Assembly (NCBI GenBank): GCA_903938935.1 | Contig: CAJAFD010000460.1 | Span: 1 to 15,457 of the forward strand | Length of the DNA: 15,457 nt | Source: an uncultured Opitutia bacterium | GTDB lineage: Bacteria > Verrucomicrobiota > Verrucomicrobiia > Opitutales > Opitutaceae | Direction of reading: 5' to 3' | Part shown: one piece after another, positions 1 to 6,604 of the stretch | Numbering within the stretch: the stretch's first letter is position 1 | Layout of the letters: each line of letters begins with the position of its first letter | Translations under genes and position numbers: made by a program | Notes under the pieces: generated by a model | Databases searched by the model: none | The model's input: the letters and a program-made list of their open reading frames with translations, nothing else | What the model was told of the DNA's origin: nothing

Positions 1-48
1 AAGAAACGCAAAGCCGCCGCACGACAGCCACGCCGGACTCGGAGTTGA
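1..48 (+). CDS. Possible C-terminal end of an upstream gene (partial)
   Basis: Reading from base 1, frame 1 gives fifteen residues, KKRKAAARQPRRTRS, and then a TGA stop at 46-48. A Lys/Arg-rich tail like this is common at the C-terminus of RNA-binding proteins such as helicases or pseudouridine synthases. Fifteen codons cannot identify a family or even prove coding. The following 124 nt to the dgkA start look non-coding. The gene itself, if real, lies outside the window. Confidence is low. Confidence 0.22.
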   Translation, partial: KKRKAAARQPRRTRS

Positions 49-68
49 TCCGAGGTTTAGCCGCGAAC

Positions 69-138
69 ACCGCGTCGCACGCGCGGTTAGGTAGCGGGGC
101 GTCGGTTTTAGCTGACGCAAGCCGTCAACTTCCGGCTT
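69..138 (+). promoter_or_regulatory. Hairpin-rich leader upstream of dgkA
   Basis: Three short inverted repeats lie one after another between the possible upstream stop and the dgkA start: 69-74 with 82-87 (ACCGCG/CGCGGT), 99-103 with 114-118 (GCGTC/GACGC, extendable by a wobble pair), and 119-124 with 133-138 (AAGCCG/CGGCTT). TGACG at 113-117 can also pair with CGTCA at 123-127, which would exclude the second and third hairpins. None is followed by a U-tract, so they are not simple terminators. They could be a structured 5' leader or an intergenic palindromic repeat. Only the pairing is visible; any function is inference. Confidence 0.3.
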
Positions 139-172
139 TCGCTCCGATAAAGGATAGGATTAAAGTGCGATC

Positions 173-604
173 GTGTCCACGCCTCTACCGCCCGAGGAAC
201 CCGTCGTCAAAAGCCGCAGCGTGAGGAATTTTTTCGCTTCGGTGCGCTACTCCATCGACGGATTTTTCGCCGCATTGAAGCACGAACCTTCGTTTCGCGA
301 GGACCTGATTTTCGCCTTATTGTTGGTGCCGCTGGCGATCATTTTGCCCGTCAACGCCGTCTCGACCGCGCTGATGATCGCGTCATTGATTTTGATTCTC
401 ATCGTCGAGCTACTCAACTCCGCCATCGAGTGGATCATCGACTACGTGCGGCCTGAGATCCATCCGCTCGCCAAGCGCATCAAAGACATGGCGAGCGCCG
501 CCGTGTTTCTCAGTTACATCAACTGCATCGTCGTCTGGGTGATCATGCTCTGGCCCGACAACACCGTCTGGCACCGCATCGGTGCGATGTTGAGCGGTCA
601 TTGA
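173..604 (+). CDS. dgkA: Diacylglycerol kinase, DgkA family (small integral membrane kinase)
   Basis: ATP-dependent kinase of the inner membrane that phosphorylates diacylglycerol (or undecaprenol in some lineages), recycling lipid released during envelope glycan synthesis. The family signature is clear: VELLNSAIEWIID at residues 78-90 matches the E. coli catalytic region, with E79, N82 and E86 at the positions of the E. coli catalytic base, Asn and Mg-binding Glu. KDMASAAV (104-111) matches the family KDMGSAAV, and HEPSFRED (37-44) matches the cytoplasmic surface helix. Hydrophobic segments lie at about 45-60, 62-80 and 108-127. The protein has 143 residues against about 122 in E. coli; the extra length is a Pro-rich N-terminus and a short C-tail. 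The start is GTG, with AGGATAGGAT at 151-160 as a possible ribosome site 12 nt upstream. A small membrane ORF follows in the same frame. The exact lipid substrate cannot be read from sequence. Confidence 0.9.
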   Translation: MSTPLPPEEPVVKSRSVRNFFASVRYSIDGFFAALKHEPSFREDLIFALLLVPLAIILPVNAVSTALMIASLILILIVELLNSAIEWIIDYVRPEIHPLAKRIKDMASAAVFLSYINCIVVWVIMLWPDNTVWHRIGAMLSGH

Positions 605-619
605 GCAAAACCGCCGACC

Positions 620-838
620 ATGGCGCTGTTTCCCTTTTTTGCCTTCGCCGTGATTTCTTGGCTCTATCGCGACGAGCTGAGTGCACGGGCACTGATGATC
701 TATTGGGGACTCTGGTTGAGCGGATTGACGGTGATTTTCCTCGCAAAACTTCACCCGGGTTTCTTTGCCTCGTTTCAATGTGTCCTAGCGATCGCGATGT
801 TGATTCAACTTCGAGTGAACCCAGAGGTTCCTCGGTAG
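620..838 (+). CDS. Small hydrophobic membrane protein, function unknown
   Basis: A 72-residue protein starting at ATG 620, only 15 nt after the dgkA stop and in the same frame, so it is probably cotranscribed and may be translationally coupled. It is mostly hydrophobic, with likely membrane segments at about residues 2-15, 24-41 and 46-63 separated by short charged stretches (YRDELSAR, AKLH), and ends in a polar tail. That regular hydrophobic pattern favours a real protein over the Arg-rich frames overlapping it. I recognise no family motif. Position suggests a role in the inner membrane, possibly next to DgkA, but this is inference. It ends 16 nt before the stop of the convergent permease gene. 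Confidence 0.6.
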   Translation: MALFPFFAFAVISWLYRDELSARALMIYWGLWLSGLTVIFLAKLHPGFFASFQCVLAIAMLIQLRVNPEVPR

Positions 839-854
839 CCCAACCCGCCCGCGC

Positions 855-1967
855 TCACCGCAAGCGCGCAAAAAACCACGCCGCGAGCGCGGCCATCCCG
901 ATGTTGGGCAACCATGCGGCCCAGGCCGGATCGATGATTTGCTTCGTCGCGAGCGAGGCCGCGATGTTGGCCAACACGTAATAGAGGAAAAATAGGCCGA
1001 TGGATTTTGAAACGCCTACCGCTGGATTCACGCGCACGCCCGTCACCGCAAAGGGGATCGCAATCGCAATCACGATGAGCGGCCCGAGCGTGTCTGCGAT
1101 CAGCCCAAAATAACGCACCGCGTACGGCACACCCTTCGGATTGCGCTCGGTTTCAAAATAGTCGATCAGCCGCGCCAGCTCGCGGAGCGACAAATCGATC
1201 GGACGCCGGTCGATCAACAACATCAGCTGCGGATCTTCCCGGTATTTCTCCATAAATTTCTCCGCAAACGGCACCGACGCCGTGATCTCGCCCGTCTCGA
1301 CATCGAAAACCAGTTCGCGGCCGTCCTTAAACATCCAGCCGCGGCGCGTCGCATCGTACCAAGCCTGCGCCGCGACCAATCGCACCGACTCACGCCGTCG
1401 CACATCCAGCTCCGAAACCGACACGCCGTAGCCCCGCTGCGCGCCTTTGGAGTAGCGGTTGAAAAACCACATACGCCGCGCACCCGGATTGTCGAAACCC
1501 ACGCTGTTGACCGCGCCCACACGATCCGGCGGCAACGTCCGCGCCTGCCGGCGAAATTCCAATCCATCCTTCAGCGACCGCGATTCTTCGACGGACCACG
1601 GCACGACGGTCGCGTTTAACCACCACGACAGCGCGCACGCCAACACCCCGATGAGCCACACCGGCGCGAGCAGCCGGCCAAAGCCCACGCCCGCCGCGCG
1701 CATCGCCGTGAGTTCGTTCGCCCGATGCAATTTCCCGAGGGTAAACATCAACGACACGAGCAACGCCAGTGGCAGCACCACGGTCAGAAAACTCGGCATC
1801 GTCACAAAAAAATACGTCCACAACTCCAGCCCGCGCGCGCCGCCCTCGCGCAACGCCCGGAAATCATCGTACATCACCTGCACCAGCAACAACCCGCACG
1901 TCGCCAACAACACGAGCCCCAGAATCTGGAGCCACTCGCGCAAAAGATGCCGGTCAAACGTGTTCAC
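855..1967 (-). CDS. LptF/LptG (YjgP/YjgQ) family lipopolysaccharide export permease
   Basis: Inner-membrane permease of the Lpt machine, in which LptB2FG extracts lipopolysaccharide from the inner membrane and passes it to LptC and LptA. The N-terminal FDRHLLREW block, TLGKLHRANELTAMRAAG before the third membrane helix, a large polar periplasmic part between two sets of helices, and a C-terminal helix trio are typical. Counted from the upstream TTG, helices fall at about 17-36, 57-80, 103-122, 290-310, 325-345 and 352-372. The frame opens at TTG 1979, but GTG 1967 gives the family-like beginning MNTFDRHLLREW and is chosen here; neither has a good ribosome site. Length is about 370 residues, normal for the family. 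Organisms usually have both LptF and LptG; only one copy is here, with no lptB nearby, so I cannot say which paralogue it is. It is divergent from the transporter operon and convergent with the dgkA pair. Confidence 0.88.
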   Translation of the reverse strand: MNTFDRHLLREWLQILGLVLLATCGLLLVQVMYDDFRALREGGARGLELWTYFFVTMPSFLTVVLPLALLVSLMFTLGKLHRANELTAMRAAGVGFGRLLAPVWLIGVLACALSWWLNATVVPWSVEESRSLKDGLEFRRQARTLPPDRVGAVNSVGFDNPGARRMWFFNRYSKGAQRGYGVSVSELDVRRRESVRLVAAQAWYDATRRGWMFKDGRELVFDVETGEITASVPFAEKFMEKYREDPQLMLLIDRRPIDLSLRELARLIDYFETERNPKGVPYAVRYFGLIADTLGPLIVIAIAIPFAVTGVRVNPAVGVSKSIGLFFLYYVLANIAASLATKQIIDPAWAAWLPNIGMAALAAWFFARLR

Positions 1968-2028
1968 CCCCGCGAGCAAGTCTGACCCAGCCGCCGGCGC
2001 AAATTTATTTCTTGGCCTGAGCCCGCTC

Positions 2029-2064
2029 TATGGTTCGCGCTGTGGTTCGCGCCCTAGTCCGCGC
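2029..2064. repeat. Degenerate 12-bp tandem repeat in the liv/lpt divergent gap
   Basis: Three consecutive 12-bp units: TATGGTTCGCGC (2029-2040), TGTGGTTCGCGC (2041-2052) and CCTAGTCCGCGC (2053-2064). The first two differ at one position and share ten identical consecutive bases. The third matches the second at eight of twelve positions. The array sits between two divergent genes, where such repeats can be regulator sites, but it could equally be a slippage product. Confidence 0.55.
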
Positions 2065-2121
2065 CGCGGTCAGCCTAGTGGGTTTTAGGCCAGCGAACAT
2101 TCATCCACTATCCCGCAGCCA

Positions 2122-2134
2122 ATTCACGGCCGTT
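2122..2134. promoter_or_regulatory. 13-bp element shared with the glycosidase upstream region (copy 1)
   Basis: ATTCACGGCCGTT, containing the self-complementary core ACGGCCGT. An identical 13-mer is at 10642-10654. Both copies are on the plus strand in gaps upstream of genes for exported proteins: 80 nt before ATG 2215 here, and 35 nt before ATG 10690 there. Flanks are partly alike (CACTNTCC upstream, GC after one variable base). It could be an operator for a common regulator; this is inference. Confidence 0.35.
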
Positions 2135-2214
2135 CGCACAGTTTGGTTGAAAACCTGCTAAGCCTGCCCTTGCCTCACGGCTCCCCGCTTACAACCCGAC
2201 CCGCCATTTTTCCC

Positions 2215-3339
2215 ATGTTTTACGCCCTGCGTCTCTTGTTCGCCAGCGCTCTCGTCAGCTTAACCTTCGCCCGCGCCGCCGAAGAACCCATCCGCATCGG
2301 CGAGTACGCTTCCATCACGGGCAAAGAAGCCAGCCTCGGCCAATCCTCGCACAACGGCACCATGATGGCCATCGACGACCTCAATGCCGCGGGCGGCGTC
2401 CTCGGTCGCCCCCTGCTCCTTATCACCGAAGACACCCAATCTAAACCCGGTGAATCGGCCACCGCCGCTAAAAAGCTCATCTCCCGCGACAAGGTCGTCG
2501 CCCTGCTCGGCGAGGTCGCCTCCAGCCGCTCCCTCGAAGCTGCGCCCGTCGCCCAGCTCGCCAAGGTCCCCATGATCTCGCCCGCCTCGACCAACCCCAA
2601 GGTCACAGAAACGGGCAACTACATCTTCCGCACCTGCTTCATCGACCCGTTCCAAGGCCCGGTCATGGCGAAATTCGCCCAGGAAAAACTCCGCGCCCAA
2701 CGCGTTGCCTTGATGGTAAGCAACAGCTCGGCGTACTCCATCGGCCTCGCTAAATTTTTCCGCGAAGCCTTCACGGCCAACGGCGGCACCATCGTCCTCG
2801 AACAAAAATACGCCGAGGGCGACAAAGACTTCAAAGCCCAGCTCACCGCCATCAAAGCTGCCGGCGTCGACGCCGTGTTTAATCCCGGTTACTATAACGA
2901 GGGCGCCTTAATCGTGCTCCAAGCCCGCGACCTCGGCCTCACGTTACCCATTTTCGGCGCCGACAGCTGGGAAGCCGAGGCCCTCATCGAGCTCGGCGGC
3001 AAAGCCATCGAGGGCGCGTATCTCTGCTCCCATTATTCGCCCGCTGATCCCTCGCCGCGCGTCCAGAATTTCGTCCAAGCCTACAAAAAACGCTTCGGCA
3101 CCACGCCCGATTCCAACGCTTCCCTCGGCTACGATTCCGTCCTTGTGCTCGTCGACGCCATCAAGCGCACCGGCTCCACCGACCGCGCCAAAATTCGCGA
3201 CGCCCTCGCCGCCACCAAAAATTTCGCCGCCGTCACCGGCCACATCACCATCGACGCCCAGCGCAACGCCTCGAAAAACGCCGTCATCATCCAGGTCCGC
3301 AACGGCAAATTCGAGTTCGTCCAAAGCATGACGCCCTGA
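2215..3339 (+). CDS. Branched-chain amino acid-type ABC transporter, periplasmic binding protein (receptor 1 of 3)
   Basis: Type I periplasmic receptor of the LivJ/LivK (HAAT) family, which captures a small ligand, classically a branched-chain amino acid, and delivers it to the LivHMGF complex. The frame opens at TTG 2143, but ATG 2215 directly precedes a clean signal peptide (FYALRLLFASALVSLTFARA, cleavage near residue 21-22), so it is the likely start and gives 374 residues. Family landmarks are RIGEYASITGKEASLGQ (27-43), DLNAAGGVLGRPL (55-67), and MISPASTNPKVT (120-131), equivalent to the LivJ loop whose Ala and Thr bind the ligand alpha-ammonium. GYYNEG (225-230) matches the LivJ GYYPE tyrosine region. 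D250 in GADSW lies near the LivJ acidic ligand contact. It is first of three tandem paralogues in the operon; the next starts 43 nt downstream. The ligand itself is not proved. Confidence 0.9.
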   Translation: MFYALRLLFASALVSLTFARAAEEPIRIGEYASITGKEASLGQSSHNGTMMAIDDLNAAGGVLGRPLLLITEDTQSKPGESATAAKKLISRDKVVALLGEVASSRSLEAAPVAQLAKVPMISPASTNPKVTETGNYIFRTCFIDPFQGPVMAKFAQEKLRAQRVALMVSNSSAYSIGLAKFFREAFTANGGTIVLEQKYAEGDKDFKAQLTAIKAAGVDAVFNPGYYNEGALIVLQARDLGLTLPIFGADSWEAEALIELGGKAIEGAYLCSHYSPADPSPRVQNFVQAYKKRFGTTPDSNASLGYDSVLVLVDAIKRTGSTDRAKIRDALAATKNFAAVTGHITIDAQRNASKNAVIIQVRNGKFEFVQSMTP

Positions 3340-3382
3340 AACTCTCACCGCCCCGACCCTCGCCGCACCCTCTTAATTTAAT

Positions 3383-4507
3383 ATGAAACTCGCCTCCCGC
3401 CTCCTCCTCACCCTCGTTGTGCTCGCGCTCGCGCTGCGCGCTCAAGATACCATCAAGATCGGCGAGTACGCCTCGCTCACCGGCAAAGAAGCCAGCTTCG
3501 GTCAACAATCCCACAAGGGCCTCACCCTCGCCATCGAGGAGCTCAATGCCGCCGGCGGCGTCCTCGGCAAAAAACTCGAACTCATCACCGAGGATAACCA
3601 AACCAAGCCCGGCGAATCCGCCACCGCCGTCAAAAAACTCATTTCCCGCGACAAGGTCGTCGCCCTCATCGGCGAAGTTGCCTCCGGCCGTTCTCTCGAA
3701 GCCGCCCCGATCGCCCAGGCCGCCAAGATCCCGATGATCGCCCCCGCGGCGACCAACCCCAAAGTCACCCAAACCGGCAACTACAACTTCCGCGTCTGCT
3801 TCATCGAACCCTTTCAAGGCACGGTCATGGCCAAGTTCGCCCAGACCGACCTCAAAGCCAAAAAAGTCGCCGTCCTCTCCAGCGTCTCCAACGCCTACAG
3901 CGTCGGCCTCGCCAAATTCTTCAAAGAAACCTTCACCGCCAACGGCGGCATCATCGTCTCCGAGAAAAATTTCTCCGAAGGCGACAAAGATTTCCGCGCC
4001 CAACTCACCGCCGTCAAAGCCGCCGGCGCCGACGCCGTCTTCGTCCCGAGCTATTACACCGAAGCCGCTCTCATCGCCCGCCAAGCGCGCGATCTCGGCC
4101 TCAACGTCCCGTTCTTCGGCGGCGACGGCTGGGTCGCCGACCAACTCCTCGAAATCGGCGGCGAAGCCCTCAACGGCTGCTACTATTCCACCCATTTCTC
4201 CCCTGAAAACCAAGACCCGGTCGTCCAGGCTTTCGTGAAAAAATTCAAGGCCCGCTGGGGCGCCAACGAAAACCCCGACGCCTTCGCCGCGCTCGGCTAC
4301 GACGCCGCCTACGTCCTCGTCGACGCCATCAAACGCGCCGGCTCGACCGAAGGCCCCAAACTCCGCAACGCCCTCGCCGCCACTAAGAATTTCTCCGGCG
4401 TCACCGGGGTCACCAACATCGACGCCAACCGCGACGCGTCCAAGCCCGCCGCGATCATCGCCATCAAGAACGGCAAGCTCGAGTTCCTGAAAACCGTCGC
4501 GCCTTGA
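3383..4507 (+). CDS. Branched-chain amino acid-type ABC transporter, periplasmic binding protein (receptor 2 of 3)
   Basis: Second tandem LivJ/LivK-type receptor, 374 residues. It begins at ATG 3383 after a pyrimidine-rich spacer ending TTAATTTAAT, with no Shine-Dalgarno motif. The signal peptide is residues 1-20 (MKLASRLLLTLVVLALALRA). Landmarks are KIGEYASLTGKEASFGQ (25-41), ELNAAGGVLGKKL (53-65), MIAPAATNPKVT (118-129, the complete ligand-ammonium loop, closest of the three to the LivJ MISPGATNPELT), SYYTEA (223-228) and GGDGW (246-250). Over the fifty residues starting at GEVAS it matches receptor 1 at forty positions. Its last codon overlaps the TTG start of the third receptor in a TTGA arrangement, implying tight coupling. 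Its ligand is probably an aliphatic amino acid, though this rests on family knowledge only. Confidence 0.9.
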   Translation: MKLASRLLLTLVVLALALRAQDTIKIGEYASLTGKEASFGQQSHKGLTLAIEELNAAGGVLGKKLELITEDNQTKPGESATAVKKLISRDKVVALIGEVASGRSLEAAPIAQAAKIPMIAPAATNPKVTQTGNYNFRVCFIEPFQGTVMAKFAQTDLKAKKVAVLSSVSNAYSVGLAKFFKETFTANGGIIVSEKNFSEGDKDFRAQLTAVKAAGADAVFVPSYYTEAALIARQARDLGLNVPFFGGDGWVADQLLEIGGEALNGCYYSTHFSPENQDPVVQAFVKKFKARWGANENPDAFAALGYDAAYVLVDAIKRAGSTEGPKLRNALAATKNFSGVTGVTNIDANRDASKPAAIIAIKNGKLEFLKTVAP

Positions 4508-5679
4508 TCGCACCCCGCCTCCACGTTCTTCGTTACCTGCGCGGGGTTAAAAACGCAGGTTTTCGATTCGCCGCCGCCCTCGCGGCCGCCCCGTGCGCGA
4601 GTGTTGCCGCCGCTGCGGCCGCGCCCGAGCCGATCAAAATCGGCGTCTATGCGTCGCTCACCGGCAAAGAAGCCGTCTGGGGTCAATCCGCCGAAAAAGC
4701 CACGCGCCTCGCCGTTGATGACGTCAACGCCGCCGGCGGCGTCCTCGGCCGGCCGCTCCTCGCCATCATCGAGGACAATCAATCCAAGCCCGGCGAATCG
4801 GTCACCGCCGTCCGCAAACTGATTTCCCGCGATAAAGTCATCGCCATCCTCGGCGAAGCTTCCTCCGGCCGCTCTCTTGAAGCCGCCCCGATCTGCCAAC
4901 AAGCCCGCATTCCCATGATCAGCGGCGGCAGCAACCCTAAGGTCACCCAAGTCGGCAACTTCATTTTCCGCACGCACTTCATCGACCCGTTTCAAGGCAC
5001 CGTCATGTCGCGCTTCGCCCGCGAAAAACTCGGCGCCAAACGCCTCGCCTTGCTCACCGAGGTCACCAACGCCTACGCCGTCGGCCTCGCTAAATATTTT
5101 TCCGCCGACGCCGCCGCGCACCAGACGCCGATCGTCATCGAACAAAAATACAGCGCCGGCGAGCGCGACTTCAAAGCCCAGCTCACCGCCATCAAAGCGG
5201 CGAATGTCGACGCCATCTTCGTCCCCGGCTACTACACCGAAGCCGGCTTAATCGTCGCCCAAGCCCGCGAACTCGGCCTCAACCTACCCGTCCTCGGCGG
5301 CGATGGCTGGGAAGGTCCGCAACTCCTCGCCATCGGCGGCCCCGCGTTGCGTGACACGTACTATTGTAATAATTTCTCCAGCGAGTCCGACGTACCCGAA
5401 ACCCGCCGCTTCATCGCCCGTTATCAGGCCCGTTACCAAAGCATGCCCGGCGGCACCGCGGCCGATGCCTACGACGCCGTCCTCATGCTCACCGACGCCA
5501 TCCAACGCGCCGGCTCGACCGAGCCCGAAAAAATCCGCGCCGCCCTCGCCACCACGCGCGGCCTGCGTGGCGTCGGCGGCCCGCTCAATGTCGATGCCAA
5601 CCGGGATCAGTTGAAACCTGCCTATATCCTTGGCTACAACTCCGGTGACTATCATCTCGTCCAAGTGATCCAACCGTAA
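4504..5679 (+). CDS. Branched-chain amino acid-type ABC transporter, periplasmic binding protein (receptor 3 of 3, altered pocket loop)
   Basis: Third LivJ/LivK-type receptor, 391 residues. The only usual initiation codon before the mature domain is TTG 4504, overlapping the preceding stop (TTGA), so translation is probably coupled. The N-terminus is longer than in its siblings: a basic stretch, then an Ala-rich export signal (about 20-40) before PEPIKIGVYASLTGKEA. Family features remain: DVNAAGGVLGRPL (73-85), GYYTEAG, GGDGW. The ligand-ammonium loop differs: MISGGSNPKVT (138-148) has one residue fewer than receptors 1 and 2, and the Pro-Ala-(Ser/Ala)-Thr segment is replaced by Gly-Gly-Ser. 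Since that loop contacts the ligand in E. coli LivJ/LivK, a different ligand or affinity is likely (inference). livH follows after 27 nt. Confidence 0.88.
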   Translation: MIAPRLHVLRYLRGVKNAGFRFAAALAAAPCASVAAAAAAPEPIKIGVYASLTGKEAVWGQSAEKATRLAVDDVNAAGGVLGRPLLAIIEDNQSKPGESVTAVRKLISRDKVIAILGEASSGRSLEAAPICQQARIPMISGGSNPKVTQVGNFIFRTHFIDPFQGTVMSRFAREKLGAKRLALLTEVTNAYAVGLAKYFSADAAAHQTPIVIEQKYSAGERDFKAQLTAIKAANVDAIFVPGYYTEAGLIVAQARELGLNLPVLGGDGWEGPQLLAIGGPALRDTYYCNNFSSESDVPETRRFIARYQARYQSMPGGTAADAYDAVLMLTDAIQRAGSTEPEKIRAALATTRGLRGVGGPLNVDANRDQLKPAYILGYNSGDYHLVQVIQP

Positions 5680-5706
5680 CCTGCGCCCTTTCACCTCCTT
5701 TTTTCA

Positions 5707-6597
5707 GTGTCCGAATTCCTCCAGCAACTCCTCAACGGCCTCTCCCTCGGCGCTATCTACGCGCTCATCGCGCTCGGGTACACGATGGTTTACGGCGTCC
5801 TCCGCTTCATCAACTTCGCCCACTCCGATGTCTTCATGGTCGGCGCTTTTATTGGTTATTATCTAGGGAAACTCGTCCCCGAAGGCACGCTTTGGGGCGG
5901 CTTACTCGTCCTCAGCGGGGCCATGATCGGTTGCGCGCTTCTCGGCATGTTCATCGAGCGCGTCGTCTACCGCCCGCTGCGGCACGGCCCCACGCTCAAC
6001 GTCCTCATCACGGCCATCGGCGTCTCGTTGCTCCTCGAATACACCGGCCAGATCGTCTTCGGCGCCGCGCCCCGCACGTTCCCGCAGATTTTCCCCACGG
6101 CCAATTATCACGTCGGTTCTCTCACTATCTCGAGCAATCAAGTCTTCGTGATCGGCGTCGCGATTCTATTGATGATCGCGCTCCAACTCATCGTTTTCAA
6201 AACCAAGATCGGCACGGCGATGCGTGCGGTCTCGCTCAACCCCAAGGCCGCTCAACTCGTCGGCGTGAACAACAACGTCGTCATCTCTTTCACCTTCGGC
6301 CTCGGCTCCGCGCTCGCGGCGGCCGGCGGTATTTTGTACGCGATGAATTACCCGTCCATCGACCCGCTTATGGGTGTGATGCCCGGCCTCAAGGCCTTCG
6401 TCGCAGCCATCCTCGGCGGCATTGGCAACATCCCCGGCGCGGCCCTCGGCGGTTTGTTACTCGGGACCGTTGAGACGTTCATCGGCGGCAGCCAATTCTC
6501 CACGTACAAGGACGCCATCGCCTTCGCGATTCTCATCGTGATTCTACTCTTCAAACCCGCCGGCCTCCTCGGCAAATTCACGATTGAGAAAGTCTGA
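5707..6597 (+). CDS. livH: High-affinity branched-chain amino acid ABC transporter, permease LivH
   Basis: One of two inner-membrane permeases of the HAAT importer, pairing with LivM to form the substrate path. Of 296 residues, nearly all are membrane helices. The LivH N-terminal signature is complete: NGLSLGAIYALIALGYTMVY (10-29) followed by GVLRFINFAHSDVFMVGAF (30-48). RAVSLNPKAAQLVGVN (173-188) and KAFVAAILGGIGNIPGAALG (229-248) form the conserved cytoplasmic loop that docks on the ATPases. The start is GTG 5707; upstream is a pyrimidine run (TCACCTCCTTTTTTCA) rather than a ribosome site. It lies 27 nt after receptor 3, and its end is followed at 8 nt by the livM ATG. Length and motifs are normal for the family. 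Confidence 0.93.
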   Translation: MSEFLQQLLNGLSLGAIYALIALGYTMVYGVLRFINFAHSDVFMVGAFIGYYLGKLVPEGTLWGGLLVLSGAMIGCALLGMFIERVVYRPLRHGPTLNVLITAIGVSLLLEYTGQIVFGAAPRTFPQIFPTANYHVGSLTISSNQVFVIGVAILLMIALQLIVFKTKIGTAMRAVSLNPKAAQLVGVNNNVVISFTFGLGSALAAAGGILYAMNYPSIDPLMGVMPGLKAFVAAILGGIGNIPGAALGGLLLGTVETFIGGSQFSTYKDAIAFAILIVILLFKPAGLLGKFTIEKV

Positions 6598-6604
6598 GCC
6601 CGCC

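Larger units (their letters stand above)
1980..2214. promoter_or_regulatory. Divergent intergenic control region (lptF/G to liv operon)
   Basis: About 235 nt separate the minus-strand permease start from the first receptor gene, so promoters for both directions should lie here. Visible contents are an AT-rich patch at 2000-2012, a 12-bp tandem repeat at 2029-2064, and a 13-bp element ATTCACGGCCGTT at 2122-2134 that recurs upstream of the glycosidase gene. TTGAAA at 2147-2152 resembles a -35 box, but I find no convincing -10 at the right distance. The bases just upstream of ATG 2215 are pyrimidine-rich and have no Shine-Dalgarno motif. Confidence 0.5.

Noticed and set aside
601..981. 126-codon plus-strand frame overlapping the small membrane ORF and the permease end
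   Set aside because: Low-complexity polar product; it crosses the 3' end of the convergent permease gene and has no motif.
2143..2214. TTG start adding 24 residues to receptor 1
   Set aside because: The added stretch places a polar Pro-rich segment before the signal peptide; ATG 2215 gives a normal signal and the same length as receptor 2.
3287..4513. 408-codon open frame on the minus strand opposite receptor 2
   Set aside because: Its product is Gly/Asp/Glu/Phe-rich without domains, and it is the mirror of a well-supported receptor gene whose codon pattern (C/G at third positions) opens the antisense frame.
5691..5702. TCACCTCCTTTT resembling the end of 16S rRNA
   Set aside because: Only 12 bases in a pyrimidine-rich spacer with no upstream rRNA similarity; not an rRNA fragment, most likely coincidence.
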